Counted from the stretch's first letter, positions 48,912 to 57,544 are shown. The stretch: DNA of 59,476 nt from an uncultured bacterium (GCA_947383145.1 CANDCH010000011.1:1-59476); one strand, 5' to 3'. The notes: generated by a model from the letters alone, not told the origin. Made by a program: numbers and translations.

Positions 48912-49766
48912 TTACAGCGGCCTGCGGTTGTTGACGCAGGTATCCACCATGTTGCGGATATAGCGGTCGTAGTTGGTGTTGAGCAGCGCGGTAAACAGCG
49001 CATCGATCACGTTCAGCGTGGAGATGCGGCTGGACATCCCGCCCAGCCGGTCCCAGCTCTCGCTGGCGTCCACGTAGAGGTTGTACATACAGGTGTTGGC
49101 CAGTCTGTTGCTTCCTGGAGAGGTGATGGCCACCGTGGGCACCCGGTACTTGCGCAGCACCTGGGCGGTCTCCAGGATGTCGTCGGTCTCCCCGGTGTAG
49201 GAGATGAGGAAGGCCAGCGCCCCCTCCGTGTAGGCCTTGGCGCTGGTGAGCATGGAGACCCGGTCGCTGAAGGCCATGGAGGGGATGCGCAGGCGCATAC
49301 ACTTGATCTGCGCGTCGGCGGCCACCACGTGGGAGGGGCCCACGCCGTAGAAGTCGATGCGCTTGGCCTGGGCCATCAGCCCCACCACCTGCTCCAGCAC
49401 CTGGGTGTCGATGATGCTGCTGGTCTCCAGAATGGAGGAGGCGTTCTGCTGGGACACCTTCTGGAGAATCTCCGCCACCGAGCTGTAGCGGTCCACCGGG
49501 GCCTGGCCGCCGTGGCGCATATCCTCCTGGCGCATATAGTTGCCCTGGGCGGCGGAGAGCATCATCCGAAAGTCGGTATAGCTGTTGACCCCCAGCTTCC
49601 GGCACAGGCGCTTTACCGTGGTGGTGGAGGTGAAGGTCTTCTCCCCCAGCTCCACTATGCCCATGTTGCAGGCGTCCTGATAGTGCTCCAGAATATAGTC
49701 CACCACGTGGCGCTCCGAGGGCGAGAGGTCCTTGATCTCTGTCATCTGAATCAAAATATTTCCCAT
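48912..49766 (-). CDS. RpiR/MurR-family transcriptional regulator
   Basis: A 284-residue sugar-phosphate-responsive regulator. The N-terminal HTH_6 domain spans about residues 1-77 (LSPSERHVVDYILEHYQDA, VELGEKTFTSTTTVKRLCRKLG), and a C-terminal SIS domain (about 110-260) has KRIDFYGVGPSHVVAADAQ, ISYTGETDDILETAQVLR and TSPGSNRLA. It most likely senses the phosphorylated substrate of the PTS operon directly upstream on the same strand, of which it may be the last gene, 85 bases after the membrane TPR-like gene. A palindrome in the PTS promoter (54326-54342) is a candidate target. Confidence 0.92.
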   Translation of the reverse strand: MGNILIQMTEIKDLSPSERHVVDYILEHYQDACNMGIVELGEKTFTSTTTVKRLCRKLGVNSYTDFRMMLSAAQGNYMRQEDMRHGGQAPVDRYSSVAEILQKVSQQNASSILETSSIIDTQVLEQVVGLMAQAKRIDFYGVGPSHVVAADAQIKCMRLRIPSMAFSDRVSMLTSAKAYTEGALAFLISYTGETDDILETAQVLRKYRVPTVAITSPGSNRLANTCMYNLYVDASESWDRLGGMSSRISTLNVIDALFTALLNTNYDRYIRNMVDTCVNNRRPL

Positions 49767-49850
49767 ACCGGCTCCTTCCGCTGCCCTGCCCGCTCTTCCT
49801 GACCGGACGGCCCGCCCCGGCGGGCATCCGTCCGGCGCCCGCTTCCTCCT

Positions 49851-50567
49851 CTAGCGGCGGTCGAGGGTGGAAGGGTCTTCCATTGCCTCCTTTATCATAA
49901 CCTCATAATAGGTATTTTGCAAGTTTTTTCTGGCCCTCTTCAAATAAACCGCCACCATGTCCTGGTCGCCCGCAAAGTGAAACAGCTTCGCGATGCGGTA
50001 TTGCAGAATGCCCCGCTGGGTTGGGTCAGAGGCCCCGGCGGCCTGTTCCCGCAGGCGGGGGAGCAGGCTGGCGTCCCGGTCCAGATAGACCGCGATGATC
50101 TGGTCGGCGTCCTCCAGCATCCGCCGGTATTTCTCCTGCCGGTCCGCCTTGGAGCGCTTCAGAAACGCCGCCAAGGCGTCCCGGCTGGCCCTGGCCTCCC
50201 CGGCGTCCCCCACCGAGGCGAAGTAGGACAGGCGGTCCTGATAAAACTGCACCCGGTCCCGGGGGGGCAGGCGCATTCTGTCCAGCTGGGCGATGGTTTC
50301 GCGCAGCTTTTCGCCGTCCCCCTTTTTCATATAGCCCTCCAGGCGGCACAGCAGCAGCGCCGGCTTGCGGAACACCAGGCCAAGCAGCCGGTTGTGCTCC
50401 AGCCGCTCCAGATAGAGGTCCACGTCCCGCTGGTAGAGGACCCGCAGCTCCCGCTCCGCCTGCCGCCGCAGGGCGGACAGCCCCCGCAGGCTCAGAAGCA
50501 CCAGAAGCGTCAGGACGGCGGTCATTACGATGGGCAGCGCGCCTGTGATTTCAACGGGCGGCGTCAT
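49851..50567 (-). CDS. Hypothetical membrane-anchored helical-repeat protein
   Basis: A 238-residue protein with one N-terminal membrane helix (about residues 9-28, ALPIVMTAVLTLLVLLSL). Helical pairs in a TPR-like pattern follow (YLERLEHNRLLGLVFRKPALL, RLEGYMKKGDGEKLRETIAQL, DRLSYFASVGDAGEARASRD, IAKLFHFAGDQDMVAVYLKRA). It starts 3 bases after the EIIA stop, so it belongs to the PTS operon. No known PTS family matches; it may be an accessory factor, or simply an operon passenger. It is the least expected gene in this operon. Confidence 0.75.
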   Translation of the reverse strand: MTPPVEITGALPIVMTAVLTLLVLLSLRGLSALRRQAERELRVLYQRDVDLYLERLEHNRLLGLVFRKPALLLCRLEGYMKKGDGEKLRETIAQLDRMRLPPRDRVQFYQDRLSYFASVGDAGEARASRDALAAFLKRSKADRQEKYRRMLEDADQIIAVYLDRDASLLPRLREQAAGASDPTQRGILQYRIAKLFHFAGDQDMVAVYLKRARKNLQNTYYEVMIKEAMEDPSTLDRR

Positions 50568-50570
50568 GGC

Positions 50571-50960
50571 TCACTCCTTTGGCGGGTACATGAGGACGGT
50601 CTCCCGGGTCACATCAAGGGCCATCTCCGCCAGCTCCACGGCGGGGAGCTCCAGATTGAAGGATATCTCGGAGAGGGCGGAGGTATTCATCCCCGCCGCC
50701 ACCGCCCAGCCCGGATGCTCCACGCACAGCGCCGCCGCCACGCGGAAGGGCGAGCCGCCCGACACGTCGCAGGCGAAGAGGATCTCGCCGTCCCCGGCCT
50801 CCGCCAGAACTTGGTTCATGCCGGTCTGGAGGTCCTCCAGGCCGTCGGTCTCGTTGAAGTCCAGGAAATAGAAGTCCTCCAGCTCGCCCACCAGCATGGC
50901 CAGATTGCGTCTCATGGCGGAGCCGTAGCCGCCGTGTCCCACGACAATTACCTTGGTCAT
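50571..50960 (-). CDS. PTS EIIA component, mannose class
   Basis: A 129-residue cytoplasmic EIIA of the mannose/fructose/sorbose class. It accepts phosphate from HPr on His9 (VVGHGGYG) and passes it to EIIB. The core GEILFACDVSGGSPFRVAAAL is typical. It is separated from the SIS gene by 169 bases and couples to the next gene by a 3-base gap. EIIB, EIIC and EIID are encoded upstream in the same run, so a complete transporter is present. Confidence 0.92.
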   Translation of the reverse strand: MTKVIVVGHGGYGSAMRRNLAMLVGELEDFYFLDFNETDGLEDLQTGMNQVLAEAGDGEILFACDVSGGSPFRVAAALCVEHPGWAVAAGMNTSALSEISFNLELPAVELAEMALDVTRETVLMYPPKE

Positions 50961-51129
50961 TTTGAATCGCGCCTCCTAATCAATATCGTCCTGTTGTGTC
51001 CGCCTGTACGGAAAAGCCCATAGGAGAAAGCGCCGGGGCGCTTCCTCCTATGGGGAGAGAGGGGGGGCCGGCGCGCGGGAAGGGCGGCAGCGTGTTCCGC
51101 CCGCCGGCGCGCCGGCCGTGTACCGTGGA

Positions 51130-51891
51130 TTACATATTGGAGTTTTTGAACACCAGCTCACGGTAGGCGGCGTAGACCTCGTGCATGTACTCCTTGGGCA
51201 CCTCGGTCACGTTGGGAGAGACAAAGATGTGCATTTTGTGGCCCAGCTTTTCCAGGCGCAGGGCAGTCTCGGAGGCGATGGACTGGGCGATGGTGATGAC
51301 CGCCACGGTGGAGGAGGCGCCCACCTTCTGGTGGTAGCCGGGGATGGCCACCAGCGCGTCCTCCAGGGGACAGCAGTTGTCGATGAGGATGTCGGCCACA
51401 TCGCCCAGCTTATTGCCGGAGGAGTGGTTGGCCTGGGCCTTCTTGTAGTTCTCGCCGCTGGTGATGGCGATAACCTTCAGGCCCCGCTCCCGTGCGTACA
51501 TGGCCGCCTCGATGGGGGCGGCGTTGAGCCCGCCGTGGGAGAACACGATCATGACCTCCCCCTCCTGGAGGTTGTAGCTCTGGAGGAAATTGGCGATGTA
51601 GCCCTCCTGGCGCTCGATCCACAGCAGCTCCCGGGCGCCGCCGGGGCCGATGACGTTGTTCCACATCAGGCGGGGGTCCATCACCGGGTGCCAGCCCACC
51701 ACGCCGCCGTAGCGGGGGAAGACGTCCTGCACGGGGAGTACGCTGTGCCCGCTGCCGAACAGGTGGACCAGCTTGCCGGAGTGAATGGCGGCGGCGCACA
51801 GGTCGGCGGCGGCCTTGATGTTTTCGGACTGTTCCCGGTCGATCTTTTCCATGACCTCCATGATTTTGGTCAGGTATTCCATCTGAGCCAT
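51130..51891 (-). CDS. SIS-domain protein (UPF0309 type)
   Basis: A 253-residue sugar-isomerase-domain protein: IHSGKLVHLFGSGHSVLPVQDVF, YGGVVGWHPVMDPRLMW, EVMIVFSHGGLNAAPIEAAMY, KVIAITSGENYKKAQANHSSG, and DILIDNCCPLEDALVAIPG. The UPF0309/SIS arrangement binds phosphosugars; the reaction (isomerase or deglycase) is not defined. Being inside a mannose-class PTS operon suggests it processes the incoming phosphorylated sugar or amino sugar. The start at 51891 has AAGGAGGAA seven bases upstream; the frame extends 18 codons further without a ribosome site. Confidence 0.85.
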   Translation of the reverse strand: MAQMEYLTKIMEVMEKIDREQSENIKAAADLCAAAIHSGKLVHLFGSGHSVLPVQDVFPRYGGVVGWHPVMDPRLMWNNVIGPGGARELLWIERQEGYIANFLQSYNLQEGEVMIVFSHGGLNAAPIEAAMYARERGLKVIAITSGENYKKAQANHSSGNKLGDVADILIDNCCPLEDALVAIPGYHQKVGASSTVAVITIAQSIASETALRLEKLGHKMHIFVSPNVTEVPKEYMHEVYAAYRELVFKNSNM

Positions 51892-51937
51892 TGAAAATTC
51901 CTCCTTAAATATGTTGCGGGTCTTTATATCCGGCGGA

Positions 51938-52816
51938 TCAGACAAACGCGCCGATGCCGGGGATGTAGCCGATGGCGGTGAGGGCGGCGGCCAGGGCCAG
52001 AATCAGCCCCATGATGGCCAGCGGGGTCCAGTTCTTCTTGGCGTACAGGTTGTACACGCCCAGGGTCAGCCCCAGGGGCAGGATGCGGGGGAACACGCTG
52101 TTGAGCAGGTTGTCCAGATTGAACACGGAGATCACGCCGTCCACATAGCTGCCGCTGGCCTCGTCAAAGACCTGGGCGGCGGTCTTGATGTCGATGTTCA
52201 GGGTGCAGGTGACAAAGCTGGCGGTGAGGGCGCCCACCACGATCAGGCCCAGAATGGTGACCGCCTGCATGATGCGGTCCAGCTGTCCCGACGCCATAAA
52301 CCGCTGCACGCCCTCCAGGCCCGCCTTGTAACCCAGGTTGAAGAGCTTCCAGCTCAGCAGATAGGTGCCCACGGGATAGACGACCATGTAGATCAGCGCC
52401 CCCACCCAGGCCGCGCCGGACAGGGCGTTGGCGATGGACAGGCAGATGGTGAGCAGCAGGGGGATGATGGTGGCCACCCAGAGGGAGTCGCCGATGGCGG
52501 AGGTGGGGCCGATGAGGGCCACCTTGGCCTCCTGGATGGCCTCGGCGGAGCCGTTGCCGTTGGCCAGCTGCTCCTCCATGCCGATGGCGATGCCGTTGCA
52601 GATGGAGCCCACCTGGGACTCGGTGTTGAACAGAGTGATGTGGCGCTGGAGGGCGGCGGAGCGGTCCTCCCTGGCGTCATAGAGCTCCTCGATGGCGGGG
52701 GCCATGGACTGGCCGAAGGCCATGCCCAGCATGGTCTCCGCCTGCTGGGAGCAGCCGTTCCAGAAGAACCAGTTCAGGAAGGATTTGCGAAGTGTTTTTT
52801 TACTGACAGTTTTCAT
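51938..52816 (-). CDS. PTS EIID component, mannose class
   Basis: A 292-residue membrane subunit that together with EIIC forms the mannose-class sugar channel. Typical EIID features are KKTLRKSFLNWFFWNGCSQQAE at the N-terminus, AFGQSMAPAIEELYDA, HITLFNTESQVGSICNG, and VALIGPTSAIGDSLWVATI, with helices toward the C-terminus (IMGLILALAAALTAIGYIPG). Its start at 52816 overlaps the last bases region of EIIC (1-base gap to its stop), which is typical of tight IIC-IID coupling. GGAGGCC lies upstream. Confidence 0.95.
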   Translation of the reverse strand: MKTVSKKTLRKSFLNWFFWNGCSQQAETMLGMAFGQSMAPAIEELYDAREDRSAALQRHITLFNTESQVGSICNGIAIGMEEQLANGNGSAEAIQEAKVALIGPTSAIGDSLWVATIIPLLLTICLSIANALSGAAWVGALIYMVVYPVGTYLLSWKLFNLGYKAGLEGVQRFMASGQLDRIMQAVTILGLIVVGALTASFVTCTLNIDIKTAAQVFDEASGSYVDGVISVFNLDNLLNSVFPRILPLGLTLGVYNLYAKKNWTPLAIMGLILALAAALTAIGYIPGIGAFV

Positions 52817-52817
52817 C

Positions 52818-53597
52818 TTAGAAGGCCTCCTCTCTCTGAGCCATGACGGCATAGCAGATCACGGCGATGATGGCGGCGATGACGGCCACGGCCATGGTGC
52901 TCAGGCCGAAGTAGGTGACCAGCACGAAGCCGCCCATGAAGATGGCCCAGTGGACCCCCTTCTTCACCAGGAAGGACAGGATGATGCCCATGCCCAGGGC
53001 GGCCATCATGGAGCCGAAGGCGGAGATGCCGGTGACGAACCAGCCGGGGATGGCGATGCCGCTGGCCGCGCCCGCGGCGTTGATGGCGGACAGGACGATC
53101 ACCGCGGGGATGAACCGGCACAGGAAGCCGATGCCGCCGCCGCCGATCATGTTGGGCATCCACATCTTCTTGGTGTCGCCCGCCTCGGCCACCTTGTTGG
53201 CCCAGCGGTTGATGAACACGTCCAGCGCGTAATGGACGTTCCACATGGTGCCGCCCACCACGCCGCCGATGCCCGCGCCGGTGAAGGCCAGACCGATGAG
53301 GGCGGCCTCATCCCCAACGGTGCCCTTCAGGGCGATGGCCATGGCGGTGCCGATGTAGGTGGCGTAGGACAGGTCCCAGGCCACCGCGCCGCCGGGGGTG
53401 ACGTTGGCCAGGTAGGCGATCTGGAGGGGAATGCCCACCAGCATGGCGGTCTGAACGTCGCCCATAATCAGGCCCACCACAAAGGCGGCGATGAGGGGAC
53501 GGCCCAGGCAGTACCATCCGATGGTGTTGCCCACCAGGGAGCCGATGGCGCCCAGGTAGATGAACACGGCGATCAGGATCACTTGCAGGATATTCAT
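52818..53597 (-). CDS. PTS EIIC component, mannose class
   Basis: A 259-residue polytopic permease: LQVILIAVFIYLGAIGSLVGN, then RPLIAAFVVGLIMGDVQTAML, PLQIAYLANVTPGGAVAWDLSY, and later helices FITGISA-like and SFLVKKGVHWAIFMGGFVLV. It forms the translocation path with EIID. The start at 53597 has GGGAGGAAA upstream; the annotated frame is open 6 codons further. It is the second gene of the operon after EIIB. Confidence 0.95.
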   Translation of the reverse strand: MNILQVILIAVFIYLGAIGSLVGNTIGWYCLGRPLIAAFVVGLIMGDVQTAMLVGIPLQIAYLANVTPGGAVAWDLSYATYIGTAMAIALKGTVGDEAALIGLAFTGAGIGGVVGGTMWNVHYALDVFINRWANKVAEAGDTKKMWMPNMIGGGGIGFLCRFIPAVIVLSAINAAGAASGIAIPGWFVTGISAFGSMMAALGMGIILSFLVKKGVHWAIFMGGFVLVTYFGLSTMAVAVIAAIIAVICYAVMAQREEAF

Positions 53598-53714
53598 ACG
53601 CTCGTTTCCTCCCATTCTTTTCTTCGGTCCGGCGCTTCCCTGGGGAACCGGGCCGGACCTTATTTTTTACGGCGGAAGCGTCCGCCGGTGGAGCACGTGG
53701 CAGAGGGGGCGCGG

Positions 53715-54212
53715 TTACGGCTTGATGCCCTTGCGCAACTCGGTCCAGTCCCGGGCGGGGGACTTGGGGATGGTCTGATAGACCAGCTTGACGCCGTCGG
53801 CGGCGATGTCGTCAAACAGGGCGATGTCCGCGTCGCTGGCAAAAAAGACGCTGCCGCCCCCCTTGGTCAGGTTGTGGGTGGCGTCCGGCCGCTTGGCCGC
53901 GTTGCCGATGACCACCAGCTCGCACTGCTTGAGCTCCTCCCGCAGCTGGGTCAGGTCCTGGGGCATTCTGGTGACAAACAGGCGGTTTCCACCGGCGGGC
54001 TGAGCGAAAAGCTCCTTGGCCTGGGCCATGGTCGCCACATGGGCCTTGTACTGCTTGGGAATTCCCATGAGCATGATGGACTGGAGCATGGGGTTGCCTG
54101 CCAGCGCGTCGTCGATGGCGACAATCTCCTTGATTTTCCAGTGGCTGCACCACGCGGTCACGATCTGGCCGTGAATGAGCCGGTCGTCGATCCGAATGTA
54201 GTTCTGTCCCAT
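53715..54212 (-). CDS. PTS EIIB component, mannose class
   Basis: A 165-residue EIIB that receives phosphate on His15 (IRIDDRLIHGQIVTAW) and transfers it to the incoming sugar. The remaining fold (IVAIDDALAGNPMLQSIML, KQCELVVIGNAAKRPDATHNL, LFDDIAADGVKLVYQTIP) is standard. It is the promoter-proximal gene of the minus-strand PTS operon; the sugar cannot be told from sequence. Confidence 0.95.
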   Translation of the reverse strand: MGQNYIRIDDRLIHGQIVTAWCSHWKIKEIVAIDDALAGNPMLQSIMLMGIPKQYKAHVATMAQAKELFAQPAGGNRLFVTRMPQDLTQLREELKQCELVVIGNAAKRPDATHNLTKGGGSVFFASDADIALFDDIAADGVKLVYQTIPKSPARDWTELRKGIKP

Positions 54213-54292
54213 TAGCGGTTCACCCTTTCCCTTTTTTGTCCTGAACAGCCGTTCAGCTTCGGGCAGCGTTGATTACACCCTGTGTTACGCCC

Positions 54293-54342
54293 ATTGTAAC
54301 AGACAGATTTCTCCATTACAAGGATTTGACAGATTGTGTCAA
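54293..54342 (-). promoter_or_regulatory. PTS operon promoter with inverted-repeat operator
   Basis: On the minus strand TTGTAA (54321-54316) and TACAAT (54298-54293) are 17 bases apart. Just upstream TTGACA (54326-54331) is inverted to TGTCAA (54337-54342), a 6-5-6 palindrome suited to an RpiR dimer. About 80 bases separate the -10 from the EIIB start. Confidence 0.65.
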
Positions 54343-54377
54343 TTATTAACTGTTCACAGAAAGCGCCTCGGAAGCGG

Positions 54378-54405
54378 TTGACCCTTTGTGAATATATGAT
54401 AAAAT
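54378..54405 (+). promoter_or_regulatory. Promoter of hypothetical membrane protein
   Basis: TTGACC (54378-54383) and TAAAAT (54400-54405) are 16 bases apart, about 70 bases before ATG 54475, divergent from the PTS promoter. Confidence 0.6.
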
Positions 54406-54474
54406 AAAAGGCGGCCGGGGGACCGCAAGGCCTCCGGCCGCACACAGCCGCCCCACCGATGAAAGGAGCGTCCT

Positions 54475-55017
54475 ATGAACAAGCTTATGCTCTCCACCCC
54501 CGCCCAGCGCGCCGCCTGTCTGGCCGGAGACCTGTGCCTGGCCGCGCTGGCCGCCCTCTGGCTGGCCCTGGCCCCCTCTGTGCCGGCCGCGCTGGCCTGC
54601 GCCGCCGGGGCGGCGCTCCTGGGGGCTTACACCTGCCTGATGTTCCGCACGGCGGTGCTCCTCCGGCCGGAGGCCCGCGCCATTGACCTCACCGGCCTGC
54701 GGCGGCGCACCGACGACCTGTCCGGCGCGCGGGCCGTGTACACCCGCGCCGCCCAGGCGGGCGGGCTGACCACCCGGGTCATCGTGGTGGAGGACGGCGC
54801 GGGACGGGAGCTGTCGGTCATTCCCACCCTGTTTACCTCCAACCAGGGGTACGGCTGCGAGCCTATGGCCCGCAGGCTGGCGGAGGGGATGGGCATCCCC
54901 TTCCGTCCCACCGTCCCCGCCCGCCTCTATGACCCCGGGGCCCGGCGGGAGGCCCGCCGCCAGAGGGAGCGGGACGCCGCGCCGGAGGTCAATTACGACG
55001 AACTGGACGGAGAATAA
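54475..55017 (+). CDS. Hypothetical two-helix membrane protein
   Basis: A 180-residue protein with two N-terminal membrane helices (about 14-36 and 39-56: LAGDLCLAALAALWLALAP and LACAAGAALLGAYTCLMF). A cytoplasmic domain follows with RVIVVEDGAGRELSVIPTLFT and GCEPMARRLAEGMGIPFRPTV, ending in a charged tail (EVNYDELDGE). No family recognised. ATG 54475 has GAAAGGAG upstream. A perfect 11-bp terminator stem (55023-55048) follows, shared with the convergent HAD gene. Confidence 0.75.
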   Translation: MNKLMLSTPAQRAACLAGDLCLAALAALWLALAPSVPAALACAAGAALLGAYTCLMFRTAVLLRPEARAIDLTGLRRRTDDLSGARAVYTRAAQAGGLTTRVIVVEDGAGRELSVIPTLFTSNQGYGCEPMARRLAEGMGIPFRPTVPARLYDPGARREARRQRERDAAPEVNYDELDGE

Positions 55018-55022
55018 AAACG

Positions 55023-55048
55023 GCGGCGGAGCCAGACGGCTCCGCCGC
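55023..55048. terminator. Bidirectional terminator
   Basis: GCGGCGGAGCC (55023-55033) pairs perfectly with 55038-55048 (AGAC loop), between the convergent hypothetical and HAD genes; A- and T-rich on either side. Confidence 0.8.
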
Positions 55049-55052
55049 TTAT

Positions 55053-55868
55053 TTACCACAGCCTCAGCCGCCGGATCAGGTCGCCCACCGCGCCCTGGTT
55101 GTTGCCGCAGGTGACGATCCGGCAGATGTCCTTGATGGCCTGGGGGCTGTTGTCCGGGCAGGCCGCGATGTCGGCGGACCGAAGCATGTCCCAGTCGTTG
55201 AAGTAGTCCCCGATGCACACCAGGGCCCGCCCCTCCAGTCCGGCGGCCCTGCGGGCGCGGGCCACCCCCCCGGCCTTGCTCACCGAGCGCTCCACCACCT
55301 CCAGGAACCACGGCCCGGACTGGACGGCGCGGGTGGCTCCGGCGGAGGGCAGCGCCGCCGCCTCCGCCTTGAGCCGCTCCATGTCCCGGCCCTCCTCCAG
55401 GATGTAGACCACCTTGACAAAATCCCGGGCCAGGAACTGGGCGGCGGTGATGCAGGGGTGCCTGACGGCCTTCAGCGCCCCGTCCTTGGCGGCGTCGCCG
55501 GTGAGCACCTGCCAGATGCCCGTCTCGTCGGCCGCCACCATCCAGACGTCCGGCCGGGAGAGCATATAGTCCAGGCTGTCCCGCTTGTACGCCTGGGGCA
55601 GGAGGATTTTTTGCAGCACCCGGCCCTGCCGGACATCATAGACCACCGCGCCGTTCCCGCACACCAGGGGGGCGCGAAAGGTCACGCCGGGGAAATACCG
55701 CAGGATATCCCGGGCCTGTCTGCCGCTGGCGACTGAAAAGCTTCCTCCTTCTTCCACAAGCCTCTGGATCAGCCGCAGGTTCTGTTCCGGCATGACGGGC
55801 CCCAGGCTCCAGTCGGTGAGGGCGGTGCCGTCCATATCCGAGTAAATGATAATATCTTTCGCCTTCAT
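55053..55868 (-). CDS. HAD-superfamily (Cof-type) hydrolase
   Basis: A 271-residue phosphatase of the Cof/YbiV type acting on small phosphorylated metabolites. HAD motif I is YSDMDGTAL (Asp nucleophile), motif II SVASGRQARD, motif III a Lys in the SKAGGVARARRAAG region, and motif IV GDYFNDWDML; a C2 cap lies between. The start is taken as ATG 55868; ATG 55877 is alternative. A TATAAT (-10) ends seven bases before ATG 55868, so the mRNA may be leaderless and no ribosome site is expected. Confidence 0.9.
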   Translation of the reverse strand: MKAKDIIIYSDMDGTALTDWSLGPVMPEQNLRLIQRLVEEGGSFSVASGRQARDILRYFPGVTFRAPLVCGNGAVVYDVRQGRVLQKILLPQAYKRDSLDYMLSRPDVWMVAADETGIWQVLTGDAAKDGALKAVRHPCITAAQFLARDFVKVVYILEEGRDMERLKAEAAALPSAGATRAVQSGPWFLEVVERSVSKAGGVARARRAAGLEGRALVCIGDYFNDWDMLRSADIAACPDNSPQAIKDICRIVTCGNNQGAVGDLIRRLRLW

Positions 55869-55875
55869 GCCTGAC

Positions 55876-55905
55876 ATTATAACCGCCGGACCTGCCCCTT
55901 GTCCA
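55876..55905 (-). promoter_or_regulatory. Promoter of HAD gene, leaderless arrangement
   Basis: On the minus strand TGGACA (55905-55900) and TATAAT (55881-55876) are 18 bases apart; the ATG at 55868 begins 7 bases after the -10, at the expected transcription start. Confidence 0.55.
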
Positions 55906-55959
55906 CCGTTTATTTTTGACGGAAAACGTCTAAAAGCGGCCAGATCCGGGCCCGAGGCC

Positions 55960-56490
55960 TCACAGCGCGCACTCCAGCTGGCAGTCGAAGGGCTCCGCGT
56001 CCACGTGGGGCTGATGGTACGCCTGGGCCTCCGTGCAGCCCAGTCCGGCGTAAAAGGCCTGGGTCTCCACGGCGGAGTGGGCGGAGATGTACAGCTTTTT
56101 CGCCCCGTGTCCCCTGGCCCACGCCTTGGACAGCTGGAACAGCACCCTGCCGGTCCCCCTTCCCCGAAGCTCCTGGGACACGTGAAGGCTGCTCAGGTCC
56201 AAATACCGCTGTTCCCCGCCGAAGAGGTCCGGCTCCACGCTGGCAAAGCCCTTCAGCGCGCCGCGGGCGAAGGCGGCGTAGACCACGCCCCCCGACGATA
56301 CCGTGCGCCTCAGGCAGGAGAGGAGGGTTTCATAATCCGCCTCCGACCAGTCGTCAATGAACGGGTCGTCCTTAACGACCCATTCCCCCCGCTCCCTGCG
56401 GCGGCATTTTGTGACGGTCTGGCGGCGGACGAAGCCGCGGAACAGCTCCCGGCTGAGCTCGTCAGCGCTCAGGCTGCGGTACTGAATCAT
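55960..56490 (-). CDS. GNAT-family N-acetyltransferase
   Basis: A 176-residue GNAT enzyme: the acetyl-CoA-binding motif A is SSLHVSQELRGRGTGRVLF, followed by KKLYISAHSAVETQAFYAGLGC (motif B). The N-terminal part (FRGFVRRQTVTKCRRRERGEW) is variable. ATG 56490 is chosen since GAAAGG lies nine bases upstream; ATG 56499 and 56520 are possible. The acceptor substrate is unknown. It lies between the HAD gene and the divergent deacetylase gene. Confidence 0.85.
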   Translation of the reverse strand: MIQYRSLSADELSRELFRGFVRRQTVTKCRRRERGEWVVKDDPFIDDWSEADYETLLSCLRRTVSSGGVVYAAFARGALKGFASVEPDLFGGEQRYLDLSSLHVSQELRGRGTGRVLFQLSKAWARGHGAKKLYISAHSAVETQAFYAGLGCTEAQAYHQPHVDAEPFDCQLECAL

Positions 56491-56633
56491 GTAAATCATC
56501 CTTTCTTTTTTGTCATGCAATCATACGGCATTTTTCGCGAAAAGGCAAGAAAAATCCGCTCCGCCGCCGCGGACGCATAAAAAAAGCCCCACCGCGCATA
56601 CTGACCGCAAGCGTATGAAAGGCGGCGAGGGAC

Positions 56634-57371
56634 GTGTCGAACTGGAAAAAACGGCTGGCGGCGTGGGCTATGGCGGTCACGGTTTTGGGACTGGCGGCGG
56701 CTTCGCAGCGGCCGGAGCGGGGAGAAGGGCTGGAGGCCCTCGGCGGGGCGAAGCTGCCCGCCGGACCCTATGTGGCCCTCACCTTCGACGACGGCCCCAG
56801 GGCGTCCACCACCTCCGCCCTGCTGGACGGCCTGGCCCAGCGGGGGGTGCACGCCACCTTTTTTGTCATCGGTGAAAACGTGGAGGGCAACGAGCTGCTT
56901 CTCCAGCGCATGGAGGGGGAGGGACACCAGATCGGGCTGCACACCTACCACCACAAATCTCTGGACAAGCTCAACGCCGCCGGCTTTTACGAGGAGGTGG
57001 ACAGCCTCCGGGCCACCCTCACCGCCCTGCTGGGCCGGGAGGACTTCATGCTCCGCCCCCCCTACGGCATGATGAACGCCGCCACCCAGGCCCGGGCGGC
57101 GGCGCCTATTGTGCTGTGGTCGGTGGACCCGGAGGACTGGTCCGACCGGGACACCCCGCGGCAGGTGGCCACCATCACCCAGGCCGCCCAGGACGGGGAC
57201 ATCATCCTGCTCCACGACATCTACCCCGCCAGCGTGGACACGGCCCTGGAGGTGGTGGACACCCTGATGGCCAGGGGATTTCATTTTGTCACCGTGGAGG
57301 AGCTGTTCGCCATCCGCGGCCGGACGCCGGAAAACGGGACGGTATACCGCAGGCTCCCCCCCTCGGACTGA
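56634..57371 (+). CDS. Polysaccharide deacetylase (NodB-like)
   Basis: A 245-residue NodB-fold enzyme that probably removes acetyl groups from peptidoglycan or another surface glycan. An N-terminal membrane or signal helix (about residues 7-24, LAAWAMAVTVLGLAAAS) directs it outside. NodB motifs are VALTFDDGP (catalytic and metal Asp), HATFFVIGEN, IGLHTYHHKSL (His ligands), RPPYGMMN and VDPEDWSD, with ILLHDIYPAS. GTG 56634 is the start. A 57.4-57.5 kb promoter separates it from the next gene. Confidence 0.9.
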   Translation: MSNWKKRLAAWAMAVTVLGLAAASQRPERGEGLEALGGAKLPAGPYVALTFDDGPRASTTSALLDGLAQRGVHATFFVIGENVEGNELLLQRMEGEGHQIGLHTYHHKSLDKLNAAGFYEEVDSLRATLTALLGREDFMLRPPYGMMNAATQARAAAPIVLWSVDPEDWSDRDTPRQVATITQAAQDGDIILLHDIYPASVDTALEVVDTLMARGFHFVTVEELFAIRGRTPENGTVYRRLPPSD

Positions 57372-57397
57372 GGCGGGCTCCGGCACGGCGAAACCGC

Positions 57398-57426
57398 TTG
57401 ACAATCGGGCCGCGGGGGGATATGCT
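57398..57426 (+). promoter_or_regulatory. Promoter and structured leader of Ldh-family gene
   Basis: TTGACA (57398-57403) and TATGCT (57421-57426) are 17 bases apart. The leader of about 110 bases contains GCCTCGCG (57436 region) complementary to CGCGAGGC (57459 region), so post-initiation control is possible. Confidence 0.6.
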
Positions 57427-57544
57427 CTTGGGGAGCCTCGCGTCCCAGACGGCGGGGCGCGAGGCGGATCAAGGAGGGGGCGGTTCAGCCGGCGGAATGC
57501 CGGAGGCACATGGAACCGGCGCCTCCTGAAAGGAGAGAGCAGCG

